Shown here: one piece after another, positions 28,511-37,199 of the stretch
How the letters are laid out: every line of letters begins with the position of its first letter
Numbering within the stretch: the first letter of the stretch is position 1
Source of the DNA: JBFFMO01 sp041390025
GTDB lineage: Bacteria > Myxococcota_A > Bradymonadia > Bradymonadales > Bradymonadaceae
DNA: 64,000 nucleotides
Assembly: GCA_041390025.1 (NCBI GenBank)
Contig: JAWKQR010000034.1
Location: 1-64,000 of the forward strand
Reading direction: 5' to 3'
Position numbers and translations under genes: made by a program
The notes under the pieces: model-generated
Databases searched by the model: none
What the model was told of the DNA's origin: nothing
Seen by the model: only the letters and a program-made list of their open reading frames with translations

Positions 28511-30777
28511 CACCGAACCTCGTCGAACGCTTCTTGCAGCATACGAAGCTCGCCGGTGCGGTCTTCAAAAAGCTGATTAATCTTTGTCGACATCTGTTCT
28601 TTCTTTTGCCACTTGACGTCGATCAACCCGAGGTCACCTCGCAACACGAGCTCGTCGAATTTGGACCGTGCCTTCATGAAGTTGAGGTAAGCCAACACGC
28701 CCGCGCCACCCTCGGATGCGTGAACGAGCTCCTCGAGCGAGGCTCGATGCTCGACCAGCAGTGCCTCTTCAGCCCGCACTTCGCCGCGAATCTCACCGAC
28801 CTTCTCGTCGATCAGGGCTGACATGCGCTGGAAATAGTTGTCGAGTCGCGCCTGAAGCGCCGGGACTTGCGCGCGAGCCGAGTTGACCTCGGCGCTGGCT
28901 CCGCGCCCGTTCAAGAAGTTCTCGGCGTTGGTGATCGCTTGTCCATATTCGTCGCGAACCTTGGCCTCAGCGAGCACCACGGCATCGCCCATGCCCACTT
29001 GGTCGCGGGTCATCGCGATCTCCTGCTGCAGTTGCAGCCGCACGTTCTCGAGTTCCCCTATGGTGGCGTTGGTTTCGTCGCGAAGGCCTTTGATGCGTGC
29101 GGTTTCCTCGGGCGTCAGCGGCCTGCCGTAGTCGTTTTTCATGTAGGCATCGATCGCGGCGAGCTGGGCGCGCAAGCTGTCGATCTGGTATCCGACACCG
29201 TCGAGTTGACCTTTGAGCCGATCGAACTCGTAAAACACCGCGTCTTCTCGCTCGGCGAGTTGGTCTCGGGTTTTGGGGAAATCCGCGAAGGTTTGTTGGT
29301 ACTGGTTCAGCTGCGCGGAAATCTCGGACCACTGGGTGCGCTCGGCATCGGTCATGGCGCCTTGCGCGGCGCCGGCTTGGACATCGAGGAGCTTGCGGCG
29401 CACTTCGAGGAGACGGCTTTCGATCTCGACACCCTGCGCAAAACCTTGGGCGAGCTCGGGGAACGATTGGACGCGGGTCGAGGAGTCCAGGCGTGCGTTG
29501 ATCTCACGCAACACGCTCATCGTGTCTTCGATGTCGTTGCTCACGCCCCGCACGTCACGAATCAGAGCGGTTGCAGACCGGATCGTCGGGTCGGCGTCAA
29601 TCCACTCTTGCACAAGCGGCGGCATCTCATTGGTCTCGGTTCCGGCGAGCTCATTTTGGATGAGTATTCCGAAAAACTCCTGCACGTCGTTCTGCTTGGC
29701 GACGAAGCTGTCCATCTCAAGCTTGACGGGCTCGAACGTGTTGAGCACGTCGCGGAAGTCATCCTCCGCGAGGTCGTATTCACCCAGAAACACCGAGAGG
29801 TCGGCTTTGAGCAGCTTGGCATCGGGAACGAAGGTAGGGTCAGGGTCGGACAGCAGCAGGATCTCGACGTTTCGTCGGGCTTCGCGGTACATCTGCTTGG
29901 CCACGAGGACCCAGGTTAGTTCCCACAATGCGCGATCAAAATGGACGCTCTCGCGTGGGACGCGGGCGTACATGTCGATGGCGCGGTCGTAGTCGGCCTG
30001 CTCGTAGGAAACGCGACCTTGGGCGATCCAGCTGAGCTCGACCATTTCGAGGTCCCGGGCGTTCGAACCACCGGCTTGCACGACTTTTTCGAAGACCTGT
30101 TGTGCCTCGCCGTAGCGCTTCTGCGCGGCGAGGGCGACGCCTTTGAAGTAGGTGGCCACCGAGGCGTATTCGGGTGTGGCTGCGGCGCGATCGAAGGCCT
30201 GAATCGCCGCGTCGTACTTCTCTTGGCGGTACAGGGTCTTGCCTGAAATGTAGTCGAGCGCGCCTGAGGTGCCGCTGCCTTTGAGGCGCGCCATCAGGGT
30301 ATCGACGCCGTCGAAGTTTCGCGTCTCGAAGGCCATCTCCAAAAACCGCCGCGCGGCGTCCTCGTAATACGCGCCGGGGCCCATGTCGGTCAGCATCTGG
30401 AAGTAGCGACGCGCCGCTTTGTAATTGCGCATCTGGAAGAGACTATCGCCAAGCAGGTAGATGCTTTCGCGATAGCTTGGAAAGCTGCTGTTCTCTTTCT
30501 GGACGAGGTCGACAAGCAGCACGCTGGCGCGTTGATAGTCTTTCAGGAAGTAGGCGACCTTCCCGTCATTGAAACGCGATTCGCGTTTGTACTTGGAGGC
30601 CATCGCGGCGGGTTTGAGGTAATCGGACTCAAGCCCTTGAATCGCTTGGGGCATCGCACCAAGTTCGCGTGACAAATCTGAAACGGATTGGGCGCTGGCT
30701 TGTCCTGCGACAAGAAGCGAAAGAAGGAGCGCGCTGGCTCCTGCGAGATTCGTTGAACGATTCATCTTAGGGCCCAT
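28510..30777 (-). CDS. Periplasmic TPR and coiled-coil protein
   Basis: About 755 residues (alternative start 30765). A signal peptide ends VAGQASAQ. The N-terminal half has TPR-like repeats (GKVAYFLKDYQRASVLLVDLVQKE; DSLFQMRNYKAARRYFQML; TLYRQEKYDAAIQAFDRAA; GVALAAQKRYGEAQQVFEKVV). From about residue 380 to the end the sequence is long coiled coil (RLLEVRRKLLDVQAG.., FDRLKGQLDGVGYQIDSLRAQLAAID). It starts 8 bp after the previous gene and its stop overlaps the next start. By architecture it could be the counterpart of the periplasmic TPR protein GltC; that is inference. Confidence 0.8.
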   Translation of the reverse strand: MGPKMNRSTNLAGASALLLSLLVAGQASAQSVSDLSRELGAMPQAIQGLESDYLKPAAMASKYKRESRFNDGKVAYFLKDYQRASVLLVDLVQKENSSFPSYRESIYLLGDSLFQMRNYKAARRYFQMLTDMGPGAYYEDAARRFLEMAFETRNFDGVDTLMARLKGSGTSGALDYISGKTLYRQEKYDAAIQAFDRAAATPEYASVATYFKGVALAAQKRYGEAQQVFEKVVQAGGSNARDLEMVELSWIAQGRVSYEQADYDRAIDMYARVPRESVHFDRALWELTWVLVAKQMYREARRNVEILLLSDPDPTFVPDAKLLKADLSVFLGEYDLAEDDFRDVLNTFEPVKLEMDSFVAKQNDVQEFFGILIQNELAGTETNEMPPLVQEWIDADPTIRSATALIRDVRGVSNDIEDTMSVLREINARLDSSTRVQSFPELAQGFAQGVEIESRLLEVRRKLLDVQAGAAQGAMTDAERTQWSEISAQLNQYQQTFADFPKTRDQLAEREDAVFYEFDRLKGQLDGVGYQIDSLRAQLAAIDAYMKNDYGRPLTPEETARIKGLRDETNATIGELENVRLQLQQEIAMTRDQVGMGDAVVLAEAKVRDEYGQAITNAENFLNGRGASAEVNSARAQVPALQARLDNYFQRMSALIDEKVGEIRGEVRAEEALLVEHRASLEELVHASEGGAGVLAYLNFMKARSKFDELVLRGDLGLIDVKWQKKEQMSTKINQLFEDRTGELRMLQEAFDEVR

Positions 30778-30785
30778 CAGACGGT

Positions 30786-31640
30786 TCAGGGTTTGTCCTG
30801 TTGAGCCACGGGCTCTTCGGTTTTGATGTTGTCGAAGTACTGGACTTCGCAACGCGTCGACGGGCGATTCTCTTTGGAGGTCGCCACGTTGCCCTGTTCA
30901 AATGCAACAACCCGAATCTGTGCAATTTTTCCTTCCTCGGCTTTGAACTGGCAGGACGAGCGGATGTCGAACTCGTAGCCGTCAAAGTAAGTGAACAACC
31001 CGTACCCGCTGCCCTGATATTTCAGGAAGATCGACAGGTTATGCGTTCCCGGCGAGACGGTGCCGTTGTAGAACTCAAACGTGCGTTTGTCTGCGAGGGA
31101 GTCGTTCTTGTCGACCTGGCCGAAGATTTTGGCGCCATCGAGGCTGTAGAGCGCCTCGCGAAGCTTGAAGGCGGAGCCGAGCTCGGTCTTGTGAATCAGG
31201 ATCGCTCGGGCGCCGGCGAGGTTGCCGCTGAGCAAGGTTTCGCGCAGCAGGACGATGCGCGTCTTGGACTGAAACACCTTCTCCTTGAGGTCGTCGATTT
31301 TGGTTTCGAGCTCTTGAATGCGCATTTGATACGCTTCTTGCGGCTGCCCGCCGTCGACTTGAAGACCCTCAATCTGGTTCGTGTCCATGCGGGACTGCAG
31401 GGATTCCTCGGTGCCTGGGTAATCCGTTCGCAACGGTCGGCCCCCGGGTCCGAGTTTGGCGTCCGCTGGCTTTTCATCGGTCGCGGCATCGGCAGGCGCG
31501 TTCGCATCCTGTGCTTCTTCTGCAGGCTTTTCGTTCTCGGCGGCCGCAGCATCTGCGGGTGCCTCAGAATCTTGGGCCCACGCAGGGGAGGCCATCGCGA
31601 GTACCGAGGCCAAGATCAGCCCCTTTTGAAACACATTCAT
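30786..31640 (-). CDS. Secreted protein, first gene of the envelope-machine operon
   Basis: 284 residues: signal peptide (ILASVLAMASPAWAQ), an Ala/Glu/Asp/Lys/Pro-rich spacer to about residue 85, a short coiled coil (QMRIQELETKIDDLKEKVFQSKTRIVLL) and a beta-rich C-terminal domain (GTHNLSIFLKYQGSGYGLFTYFDGYEFDIRSSCQF..IRVVAFEQGN) with two Cys likely bridged. The family is unknown to me, though its first place in a coupled series of TPR genes suggests a role in the same complex. A weak promoter-like pair, TTGATT and GATAAT with a 19-bp spacer, occurs at 31732-31762 on this strand. Confidence 0.78.
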   Translation of the reverse strand: MNVFQKGLILASVLAMASPAWAQDSEAPADAAAAENEKPAEEAQDANAPADAATDEKPADAKLGPGGRPLRTDYPGTEESLQSRMDTNQIEGLQVDGGQPQEAYQMRIQELETKIDDLKEKVFQSKTRIVLLRETLLSGNLAGARAILIHKTELGSAFKLREALYSLDGAKIFGQVDKNDSLADKRTFEFYNGTVSPGTHNLSIFLKYQGSGYGLFTYFDGYEFDIRSSCQFKAEEGKIAQIRVVAFEQGNVATSKENRPSTRCEVQYFDNIKTEEPVAQQDKP

Positions 31641-31779
31641 CCGTTACCTCATGCTACGCGAACGCAGAGTCTCCGCATGTGAGCCTAATGGTAAACCACC
31701 TGATTCTCAAGATGATCGCCGGATCGGTCGAATTATCGCATGCGAAGGGCCCCAACAATCAAGGAAATGGACGAGCACG

Positions 31780-33495
31780 TCAAGCCCGTATGGCTTTCAG
31801 AGCCGCGGCTGACTGCGTGTTTAAGACGTCGCCGGCGGTCAGACCGGCACGGCGGGCTTGTTGCACGGCAAAGAACATGTCGTCGAGGCCACGTGTCGAG
31901 TGAGCGTCGGAACCGAGCACGAGTTTGACGCCGTGTGTCTTCGCCCGGTGGGCCAGCTCGGCATTGAGGTCGAGCCGTCCTGTGGACCCATTGATCTCGA
32001 GCGCGACACCCTTTGCCGCGCACGCGGCCAAGACGGCGTCGAAATCAAAGTCATAACCGTCGCGCCCACCAAGAATCCGTCCTGTGGGATGTCCGATGCA
32101 CGAGAGCAATCCGGTCTGGATCGCCTCGATGAGACGTCGTGTCATCTCGTCGGGCTTGAGGTTGAAGTGGCTGTGAATGCTGCCCACGACCCAATCGCAG
32201 TTTTTGAGCAGATCGTGGGTCATGTCGAGGGCACCATCTTTGAGGATGTCGACCTCGATGCCGGGCATGACGGTGAAGTTGTCGGTGGCCGCATCCACGT
32301 CGCGAATGCGTTCGATGTGTTGCGCGAAACGATCGGGGTCCATGCCGTTGGCCACGGCGACGGCCTGGGAGTGATCGGTGATGGCGATGTAGTCGTATCC
32401 GAGCGCTTGGGCGGCTTTGACCATGTCTTCAATGGTGCCGCGTCCGTCGGTCTCGACGGTGTGCATGTGGATATCGCCGCGAACCTGCCCGAGCTCGATC
32501 AGCGCAGGCAGGGTGTGGTTTTCGGCCCGGTCGATCTCGTCGGTGCCTTCGCGGATCTCGGGGGGAATGAAATCAAGGCCAAGCACCTGGTAGAGTTCTT
32601 CTTCGGTCTGGGAAGCGACGGGTTGGTCCGATTCACGTGGGAACACCCCGTATTCGTTGATCTTGAGGCCCATTTTTTTGGCGCGCGTGCGAAGTTTGAC
32701 GTGGTGTTCCTTGCTTCCCGTGAAGTAGTGCAGGGCCGCGCCAAACTGTGTGGGGGTCACCACACGAACATCGACCTGGATGCCGCTGCGCAACCGTGCC
32801 GAGGTCTTGGTATCGCCGCGCACGAGCACTTCGCCGACCTCGGGTAGGCTGACAAACTTGTCGAAAATGGCCATGTGACCATCGGATGATGCGACGACGA
32901 TATCGATGTCGCCAACGGTTTCGCGACCGCGGCGAATGGAGCCTGCAACCTCGAGCTGCGTGACGCCTTCAACCTTCGCGAGCTGGTCGCGGATGGCCAC
33001 GGCCATGGCGCGCGCGGCAGGCAGCGGGGTGCGCCCGGAGGTTTCCTCAAGGCGTTCGAGCTCGTGCAGGATTTTCTCTTGGGTTTTTGCGCCCATGCCC
33101 TCGAGTTCTGCGATCTTCCCACTCTGCGCGGCTTGACGCAGAAGGTCGAGGTTGGACACACCGAGCTTGTCGTACAGGAGCTTAATGCGTTTGGGGCCTA
33201 GGCCTTGCACCTTCATGACGTCGAGCAAACCGGGGTCGAGCTGTTCGAGGAGCTCCGCGTGGGCCGGGGAGACGCCGGTTTCGCGCAACGCCTCCACCTC
33301 ACGGGCGATGCTCTTTCCGATGCCCTCGATCTTGGTGATGTCGCCTTCGTCCATCAGGTTTTCGATGGGCTCACTCAGATTCTCGATGGCCCGCGCGCCA
33401 TTCTCGTAGGCGCGAATCTTAAAGGCGTTATCGCCGCGGATTTGGCGAAGGACGCCGATCTCGGACAGAATGCGCGCGTACTCTTTGTTATCCAC
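31780..33495 (-). CDS. polX: DNA polymerase X with PHP exonuclease domain
   Basis: 571 residues, the normal bacterial PolX length. Order: an 8-kDa helix-hairpin-helix region (DNAFKIRAYENGARAIENL; KIEGIGKSIAREVEAL; VQGLGPKRIKLLYDKLG), the nucleotidyltransferase palm with catalytic acids in GDIDIVVAS and VDVRVV, and the C-terminal PHP domain with metal ligands in GDIHMHTVETDG, ITDHS, HSHFNL, GHPTGR and GSDAHSTRGLDD. It performs gap-filling synthesis and 3'-end processing in base excision repair. Its stop lies 139 bp upstream of the start of the envelope-machine operon. Confidence 0.95.
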   Translation of the reverse strand: MDNKEYARILSEIGVLRQIRGDNAFKIRAYENGARAIENLSEPIENLMDEGDITKIEGIGKSIAREVEALRETGVSPAHAELLEQLDPGLLDVMKVQGLGPKRIKLLYDKLGVSNLDLLRQAAQSGKIAELEGMGAKTQEKILHELERLEETSGRTPLPAARAMAVAIRDQLAKVEGVTQLEVAGSIRRGRETVGDIDIVVASSDGHMAIFDKFVSLPEVGEVLVRGDTKTSARLRSGIQVDVRVVTPTQFGAALHYFTGSKEHHVKLRTRAKKMGLKINEYGVFPRESDQPVASQTEEELYQVLGLDFIPPEIREGTDEIDRAENHTLPALIELGQVRGDIHMHTVETDGRGTIEDMVKAAQALGYDYIAITDHSQAVAVANGMDPDRFAQHIERIRDVDAATDNFTVMPGIEVDILKDGALDMTHDLLKNCDWVVGSIHSHFNLKPDEMTRRLIEAIQTGLLSCIGHPTGRILGGRDGYDFDFDAVLAACAAKGVALEINGSTGRLDLNAELAHRAKTHGVKLVLGSDAHSTRGLDDMFFAVQQARRAGLTAGDVLNTQSAAALKAIRA

Positions 33496-33507
33496 GTCGG
33501 CCTCACC

Positions 33508-33954
33508 TTAGTCTGGGCAACCGTCGACATCTTGGAAGCCGTCGACATCTTCTTTGTCCAACGGACAGACATCATCGTTGTCGGGGATGCCGTCCTGATC
33601 GTTGTCAGGATCGGGGCAACCGTCGGCATCTTCGAAACCGTCACGGTCTTCGGGCTCTTGGGGGCAGTTGTCGGCGTCGTCGGGGATGCCGTCGCCGTCC
33701 GCGTCAACGGCGCTGGCGGGTTGCTCTTGGCCGTCGCAACACCGTGGGTCACATTCGATCTGGCGGATGGTCTCGCGCACGCCTTCGAGGACGCTGGCCT
33801 CCGTCGCACACACGTTTCCTTGGGGCCGGCATCCGGGAAGACACTCGACGGCGGGCTCAGGCGCTACAGTGGGCGTTTGTTCGGTGGGGGTGCTTGCGGC
33901 TGAGCCGCTGCAACCGGCGATCGCAACGAGAAAAATCGGGAGAAAACGGGTCAT
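33508..33954 (-). CDS. Small lipoprotein with thrombospondin-3-type Asp-rich repeats
   Basis: 148 residues: lipobox IAGC at residues 12-15, a Thr/Pro/Glu spacer, and a Cys-containing region (CLPGCRPQGNVC, CDPRCC). The C-terminal half is made of calcium-binding-type DxDxDGIPDxxDxCP repeats (VDADGDGIPDDADNCPQEP; NDQDGIPDNDDVCPLDKEDVDGFQDVDGCPD). Such repeats usually precede an OmpA-like domain; here the protein stops after them, so either it is a short form or the end was lost. No frame continuation is visible in the 12 bp before polX. Confidence 0.8.
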   Translation of the reverse strand: MTRFLPIFLVAIAGCSGSAASTPTEQTPTVAPEPAVECLPGCRPQGNVCATEASVLEGVRETIRQIECDPRCCDGQEQPASAVDADGDGIPDDADNCPQEPEDRDGFEDADGCPDPDNDQDGIPDNDDVCPLDKEDVDGFQDVDGCPD

Positions 33955-34013
33955 AGGGCCTCCTGTCTACGGCGACGCTAACGCGTGCAGCGGATGCCGT
34001 CAAAGCATCCGTG

Positions 34014-34487
34014 CTAAAGCAGACCTTGGCGGTAAAGATGCGCATCCCAGGCGTGAATGGCCTCTTGCAGCACACGGCTCTCGGCGTCGTACGAGATTGC
34101 TTTCATCGCTTCGCCGAGCGCCATCCAACGCGCCTCGATCACCTCGTGGTCATGGTCGTCGGTTTCACCTTCGGTGTATTCCATGAGGAAGAACTCGACG
34201 ACTTTCTTGACCCGGTGGCGAGTCCCTTCGATGGGGCGGGTGTAGTAGTATTCGATGGGCGACAGGCGCGCGATGGCGTCGCCGGAGCAGCCGGTCTCTT
34301 CGCGCGTCTCGCGTACGGCGGCCTCTTCGGGCGTTTCACCGCGCTCGATGGTGCCCTTGGGCAGGCGCCATGAGGGGTTCCCCCCGCGTGTAGCGACCTG
34401 AATCAGGCACACATGGATGCCGGAAGGCCCGGGCCTGAACAGCACCCCGCCCGCCGAAGTTTCTATCAATGGTTCGTTCAAGAGCAC
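34014..34487 (-). CDS. Nudix hydrolase
   Basis: 157 residues with a complete Nudix box, GTIERGETPEEAAVRETREETGC (G-x5-E-x7-REUxEExGU), which binds Mg2+ and cleaves nucleoside diphosphates linked to another moiety. The stretch NPSWRLPKG before the box resembles diadenosine polyphosphate hydrolases and similar housecleaning enzymes; the substrate is not determinable. It lies 21 bp downstream of the aminotransferase gene, with a possible shared messenger. Confidence 0.9.
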   Translation of the reverse strand: MLLNEPLIETSAGGVLFRPGPSGIHVCLIQVATRGGNPSWRLPKGTIERGETPEEAAVRETREETGCSGDAIARLSPIEYYYTRPIEGTRHRVKKVVEFFLMEYTEGETDDHDHEVIEARWMALGEAMKAISYDAESRVLQEAIHAWDAHLYRQGLL

Positions 34488-34508
34488 GTCCGTACAAGAC
34501 GTTGGGGT

Positions 34509-35915
34509 TTACCTGTCCCGGCCGAGGATCTCAACATGTTTCTCGAATGCTTGCATGAAACCACCCCACTGTTCATGGGTGAGCACAAAGGGCGGGGACA
34601 AACCCAGAACGTTGCCGTGAATCCCGGACGGAAGGACCAAGTAGCCGTCTCGACGCAGCGCTTCCATGAGATAGAGGCACGCGGCACCGTCTGGGTTTCG
34701 ACCGTCGCGCACGAACTCGACACCGATCATCATGCCGCGGCCGCGCACATCGCCGATGTGTGGATGTTTGGCCATCACACCGCGCAGGTCGTTGGACATG
34801 CGATCGCCAAACTCGGCGACACGGGGCGGCCAGTCTTCGTCGGTCAGCACGTTAAGCGCCGCAAGGCCCATCGCCGCTCCCAGGGGATTCCCGAGGAACG
34901 TCGAGGTATGGATCGCTTCGCCTTTGGAGTTGCCCCATCCGCTCATGATCTTTGGGGTCCCAACCGCAGCAGACATTGGAAAACCGCCGCCCAACGCTTT
35001 GCCAACACACATGATGTCGGGCACGACGTCTTCGTGCTCGCACGCAAACATACGGCCCGTGCGCGCAAATCCCGAGAAGATCTCGTCAAAGATCAAAACG
35101 ATCCCAAACTCGTCCGCAATCTCCCGCAGCCCCGCGAGGAAGCCCTCGGGCGGAACGACCTCCCCTCCTCGCCCTTGGATGGGCTCGACGACGATGGCAC
35201 CGATATCTTCGAGCCCCGAGGCGGGGTGCGTCAGTGCATCGCGCAGATGATGGAGGACAGCTCGGCCGACGTCTGCGGGGTCGGTGCCGGCGGGCAACCC
35301 AAACGGGGGGCGGAACGGGTCGGGATAGGGGAAATGGCGGACGCGGCTATTGAGCTGGGGCAAGAACGGCTCGCGGAAGCTCTTTTTGTAGCCTGTGACC
35401 GCGAGCGCGCCATAGTCAAGGCCGTGGTATCCACCCCAAAATGCGATGACGCCGGCCTTTCCGGTGACCATGACCGCGGTCTTAAGGGCGGCCGAGATGG
35501 CATCGCCCCCTGACAAGCCGAGGATCGACTGGTGGAGGTCGCCCGGGCAAAGCTGCGCGAGTCGTTCGCAAAACGCGATCTTGACGTCGCTGGGGTAGAC
35601 ATCCCCCATGGCGTGGATGAGCTGGTCGAGCTGGTCGTGTCCCGCTTGGACCACGCGTGGGTGACGGTGTCCAAGGCCGCCGACCGCGAACGCTGCGGTG
35701 AGATCAACGTAGATGTTGCCATCGACGTCTTGCACGTTCGCGCCGAGGGCTGCTTTCCAGACGATGGGGTCTTGGTCGACGCCGGTTTCGGTCTTGCGAC
35801 GCGCTCGGCGCGCGGTGATGGCGGGGCATTCGGTGGCGGCAAGGCGCGAGACCCACGCCGATGACACCGGTCCCGGTGGCGGAGCAACGATCTGAGGCAG
35901 TTGTTTCCCGTCCAT
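34509..35915 (-). CDS. Class III PLP-dependent aminotransferase
   Basis: 468 residues. Fold-type I class III signatures are present: VDLTAAFAVGGLGHRHPRV near the N-terminus, GLSGGDAISAALKTA (phosphate cup), FWGGYHGLDYGAL, IVVEPIQGRGGEVVPP, and LIFDEIFSGFARTGRMFA..PDIMCVGKALGGGFP with the Schiff-base Lys in VGKALGGG. Close to the acetylornithine/4-aminobutyrate group; the amino donor is unknown. ATG 35915 overlaps the upstream stop (TGATG) and has GGTGG seven bases ahead; ATG 35921 is the alternative. Confidence 0.92.
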   Translation of the reverse strand: MDGKQLPQIVAPPPGPVSSAWVSRLAATECPAITARRARRKTETGVDQDPIVWKAALGANVQDVDGNIYVDLTAAFAVGGLGHRHPRVVQAGHDQLDQLIHAMGDVYPSDVKIAFCERLAQLCPGDLHQSILGLSGGDAISAALKTAVMVTGKAGVIAFWGGYHGLDYGALAVTGYKKSFREPFLPQLNSRVRHFPYPDPFRPPFGLPAGTDPADVGRAVLHHLRDALTHPASGLEDIGAIVVEPIQGRGGEVVPPEGFLAGLREIADEFGIVLIFDEIFSGFARTGRMFACEHEDVVPDIMCVGKALGGGFPMSAAVGTPKIMSGWGNSKGEAIHTSTFLGNPLGAAMGLAALNVLTDEDWPPRVAEFGDRMSNDLRGVMAKHPHIGDVRGRGMMIGVEFVRDGRNPDGAACLYLMEALRRDGYLVLPSGIHGNVLGLSPPFVLTHEQWGGFMQAFEKHVEILGRDR

Positions 35916-36901
35916 CACCATGCCACCGACAACGCCAGGATCGGATTGACGAGATCGTCGCCGCGGTAGTTTTTGAAGGCATACAGGCCACCCATGAACG
36001 ACCAGCCACCTTTGGAGTACCCGACGCCGACGCTGAGCGTCCCGCTGCCGTAGGGGATTCCAGACTTCCATTCCCCTTGGTCATAGCGCGCGGCGGCTTC
36101 CTCGGCGGTGAGGTCCGCGAACGCTGTTTCGCTGCCCAAGAACGTTCCGGCGGCGCCTCCACTGAGGAGCTCGGCGCGCAGAGTCAGGTGGTCGGTCATG
36201 AAGAAGGTCATGGCGGCAGACAGCATGACGAAGTGTCCGCCGGGCGGAAGGGATTCGGTCTTGTCGACGAGCTCAACACAGTCGGGGTAGTCGGCTCGCG
36301 TGGCGCATCGGTCCAACGTTTCGACTTGATAGGTGTAACTCACCGTGGTCATGCCGTGCACTCCGGCGGTCAGCACCACAGAATCGCCAAGGTAGATGTC
36401 ACCCATAAGCCCAAGGCCAAGTCCAATGTCTGAGATCTTCCGGACGGCATCCTCGGCGTGCAAGGCGGCAAACGGCTGCGTGGAGAGTTCCCACGATGCC
36501 CCGTTCCACAACGAAATTTTGTGCGACACGAGGGCCCAAAACGGCACGCCGGTGTCGGTTGGAAGCACGACGGTGAGCGAGGATTGTTGTTCGTCGGTCC
36601 ACGCGTAGGAGACCTGATTGCCGAGGATCAAAACGTTTGTGTATGAGAACGTCCCCTTTGGCGGCGTGAATGCTGTCGGCACCGAGATCGTTCGGTCGGC
36701 CGCCGCGTCCAGCTGCCCGCGTCTCTCCTTGAGCGGCACCCAAACTTGCAGGGGTGGGAAGTCTTTGGCTTTGACGTTTTGTTCGGCAAAACCTTGGTCG
36801 AACGGGAGCGTTTTAAGGGGCTGGGGACTTGGTTCCTGCGCCCACGCCGACCCGCCACCAAGAAGCGCCGCGAAAAAGATTGTGTGGAGTGTCGATCGCA
36901 A
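35915..36901 (-). CDS. Outer-membrane beta-barrel-like protein of unknown function
   Basis: About 328 residues. TTG 36901 gives a compact signal peptide (RSTLHTIFFAALLGGGSAWAQ); ATG 36943 would lengthen it by 14 residues and overlap the divergent small gene. The mature part alternates hydrophobic and polar residues in many strands (GTFSYTNVLILGNQVSYAW; SSLTVVLPTDTGVPFWALVSHKISLW; GDIYLGDSVVLTAGVHGMTTVSYTY; SGTLSVGVGYSKGGWSFMGGLYAF) and ends in Trp, as barrels do. Its stop overlaps the start of the aminotransferase gene, an unusual pairing of a barrel with a cytosolic enzyme. Confidence 0.72.
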   Translation of the reverse strand: MRSTLHTIFFAALLGGGSAWAQEPSPQPLKTLPFDQGFAEQNVKAKDFPPLQVWVPLKERRGQLDAAADRTISVPTAFTPPKGTFSYTNVLILGNQVSYAWTDEQQSSLTVVLPTDTGVPFWALVSHKISLWNGASWELSTQPFAALHAEDAVRKISDIGLGLGLMGDIYLGDSVVLTAGVHGMTTVSYTYQVETLDRCATRADYPDCVELVDKTESLPPGGHFVMLSAAMTFFMTDHLTLRAELLSGGAAGTFLGSETAFADLTAEEAAARYDQGEWKSGIPYGSGTLSVGVGYSKGGWSFMGGLYAFKNYRGDDLVNPILALSVAW

Positions 36902-36941
36902 TTCTAATACCCGGTGTAAACCTTCGACCAAGAAACAGACC

Positions 36942-37199
36942 ATGTACCAGATTCTACTCGTCGACAAGAACGCGAGCTTGGGCCTACCGGATTCAAAAGG
37001 CGAACATACGTACCGTGTTCCGCAGATTGGAGAGCACTTGCTGGTCAAGTGGCAGGGCGACACAAAGGTGTGCGAGGTGGAGGACGTGTGGACGCACGTC
37101 AATCTCGACGCCGAGACCGCCTATCAGGGTGCCGTTCAAGTGTTGGTGAGGTGGGCCAAGGGCATCGACCCAGCGGTCTACGTGCGCCGCTTCAAGTGA
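36942..37199 (+). CDS. Small soluble protein of unknown function
   Basis: 85 residues, MYQILLVDKNASLGLPD..YRVPQIGEHLLVKWQGDTKVCEVEDVWTHVN..VQVLVRWAKG. The pattern of short beta strands looks like a small barrel or SH3-like fold. It is divergent from the barrel gene, and its TGA touches the stop of the VWA lipoprotein on the other strand with no base between. The upstream ribosome site is weak (AAGAAA), so expression is less certain than for its neighbours. Confidence 0.6.
   Translation: MYQILLVDKNASLGLPDSKGEHTYRVPQIGEHLLVKWQGDTKVCEVEDVWTHVNLDAETAYQGAVQVLVRWAKGIDPAVYVRRFK

Noticed and set aside
36618..36941. N-terminal extension of the small plus-strand gene
   Set aside because: It would run antisense through the barrel gene; the plausible start is ATG 36942, where protein-like composition begins.
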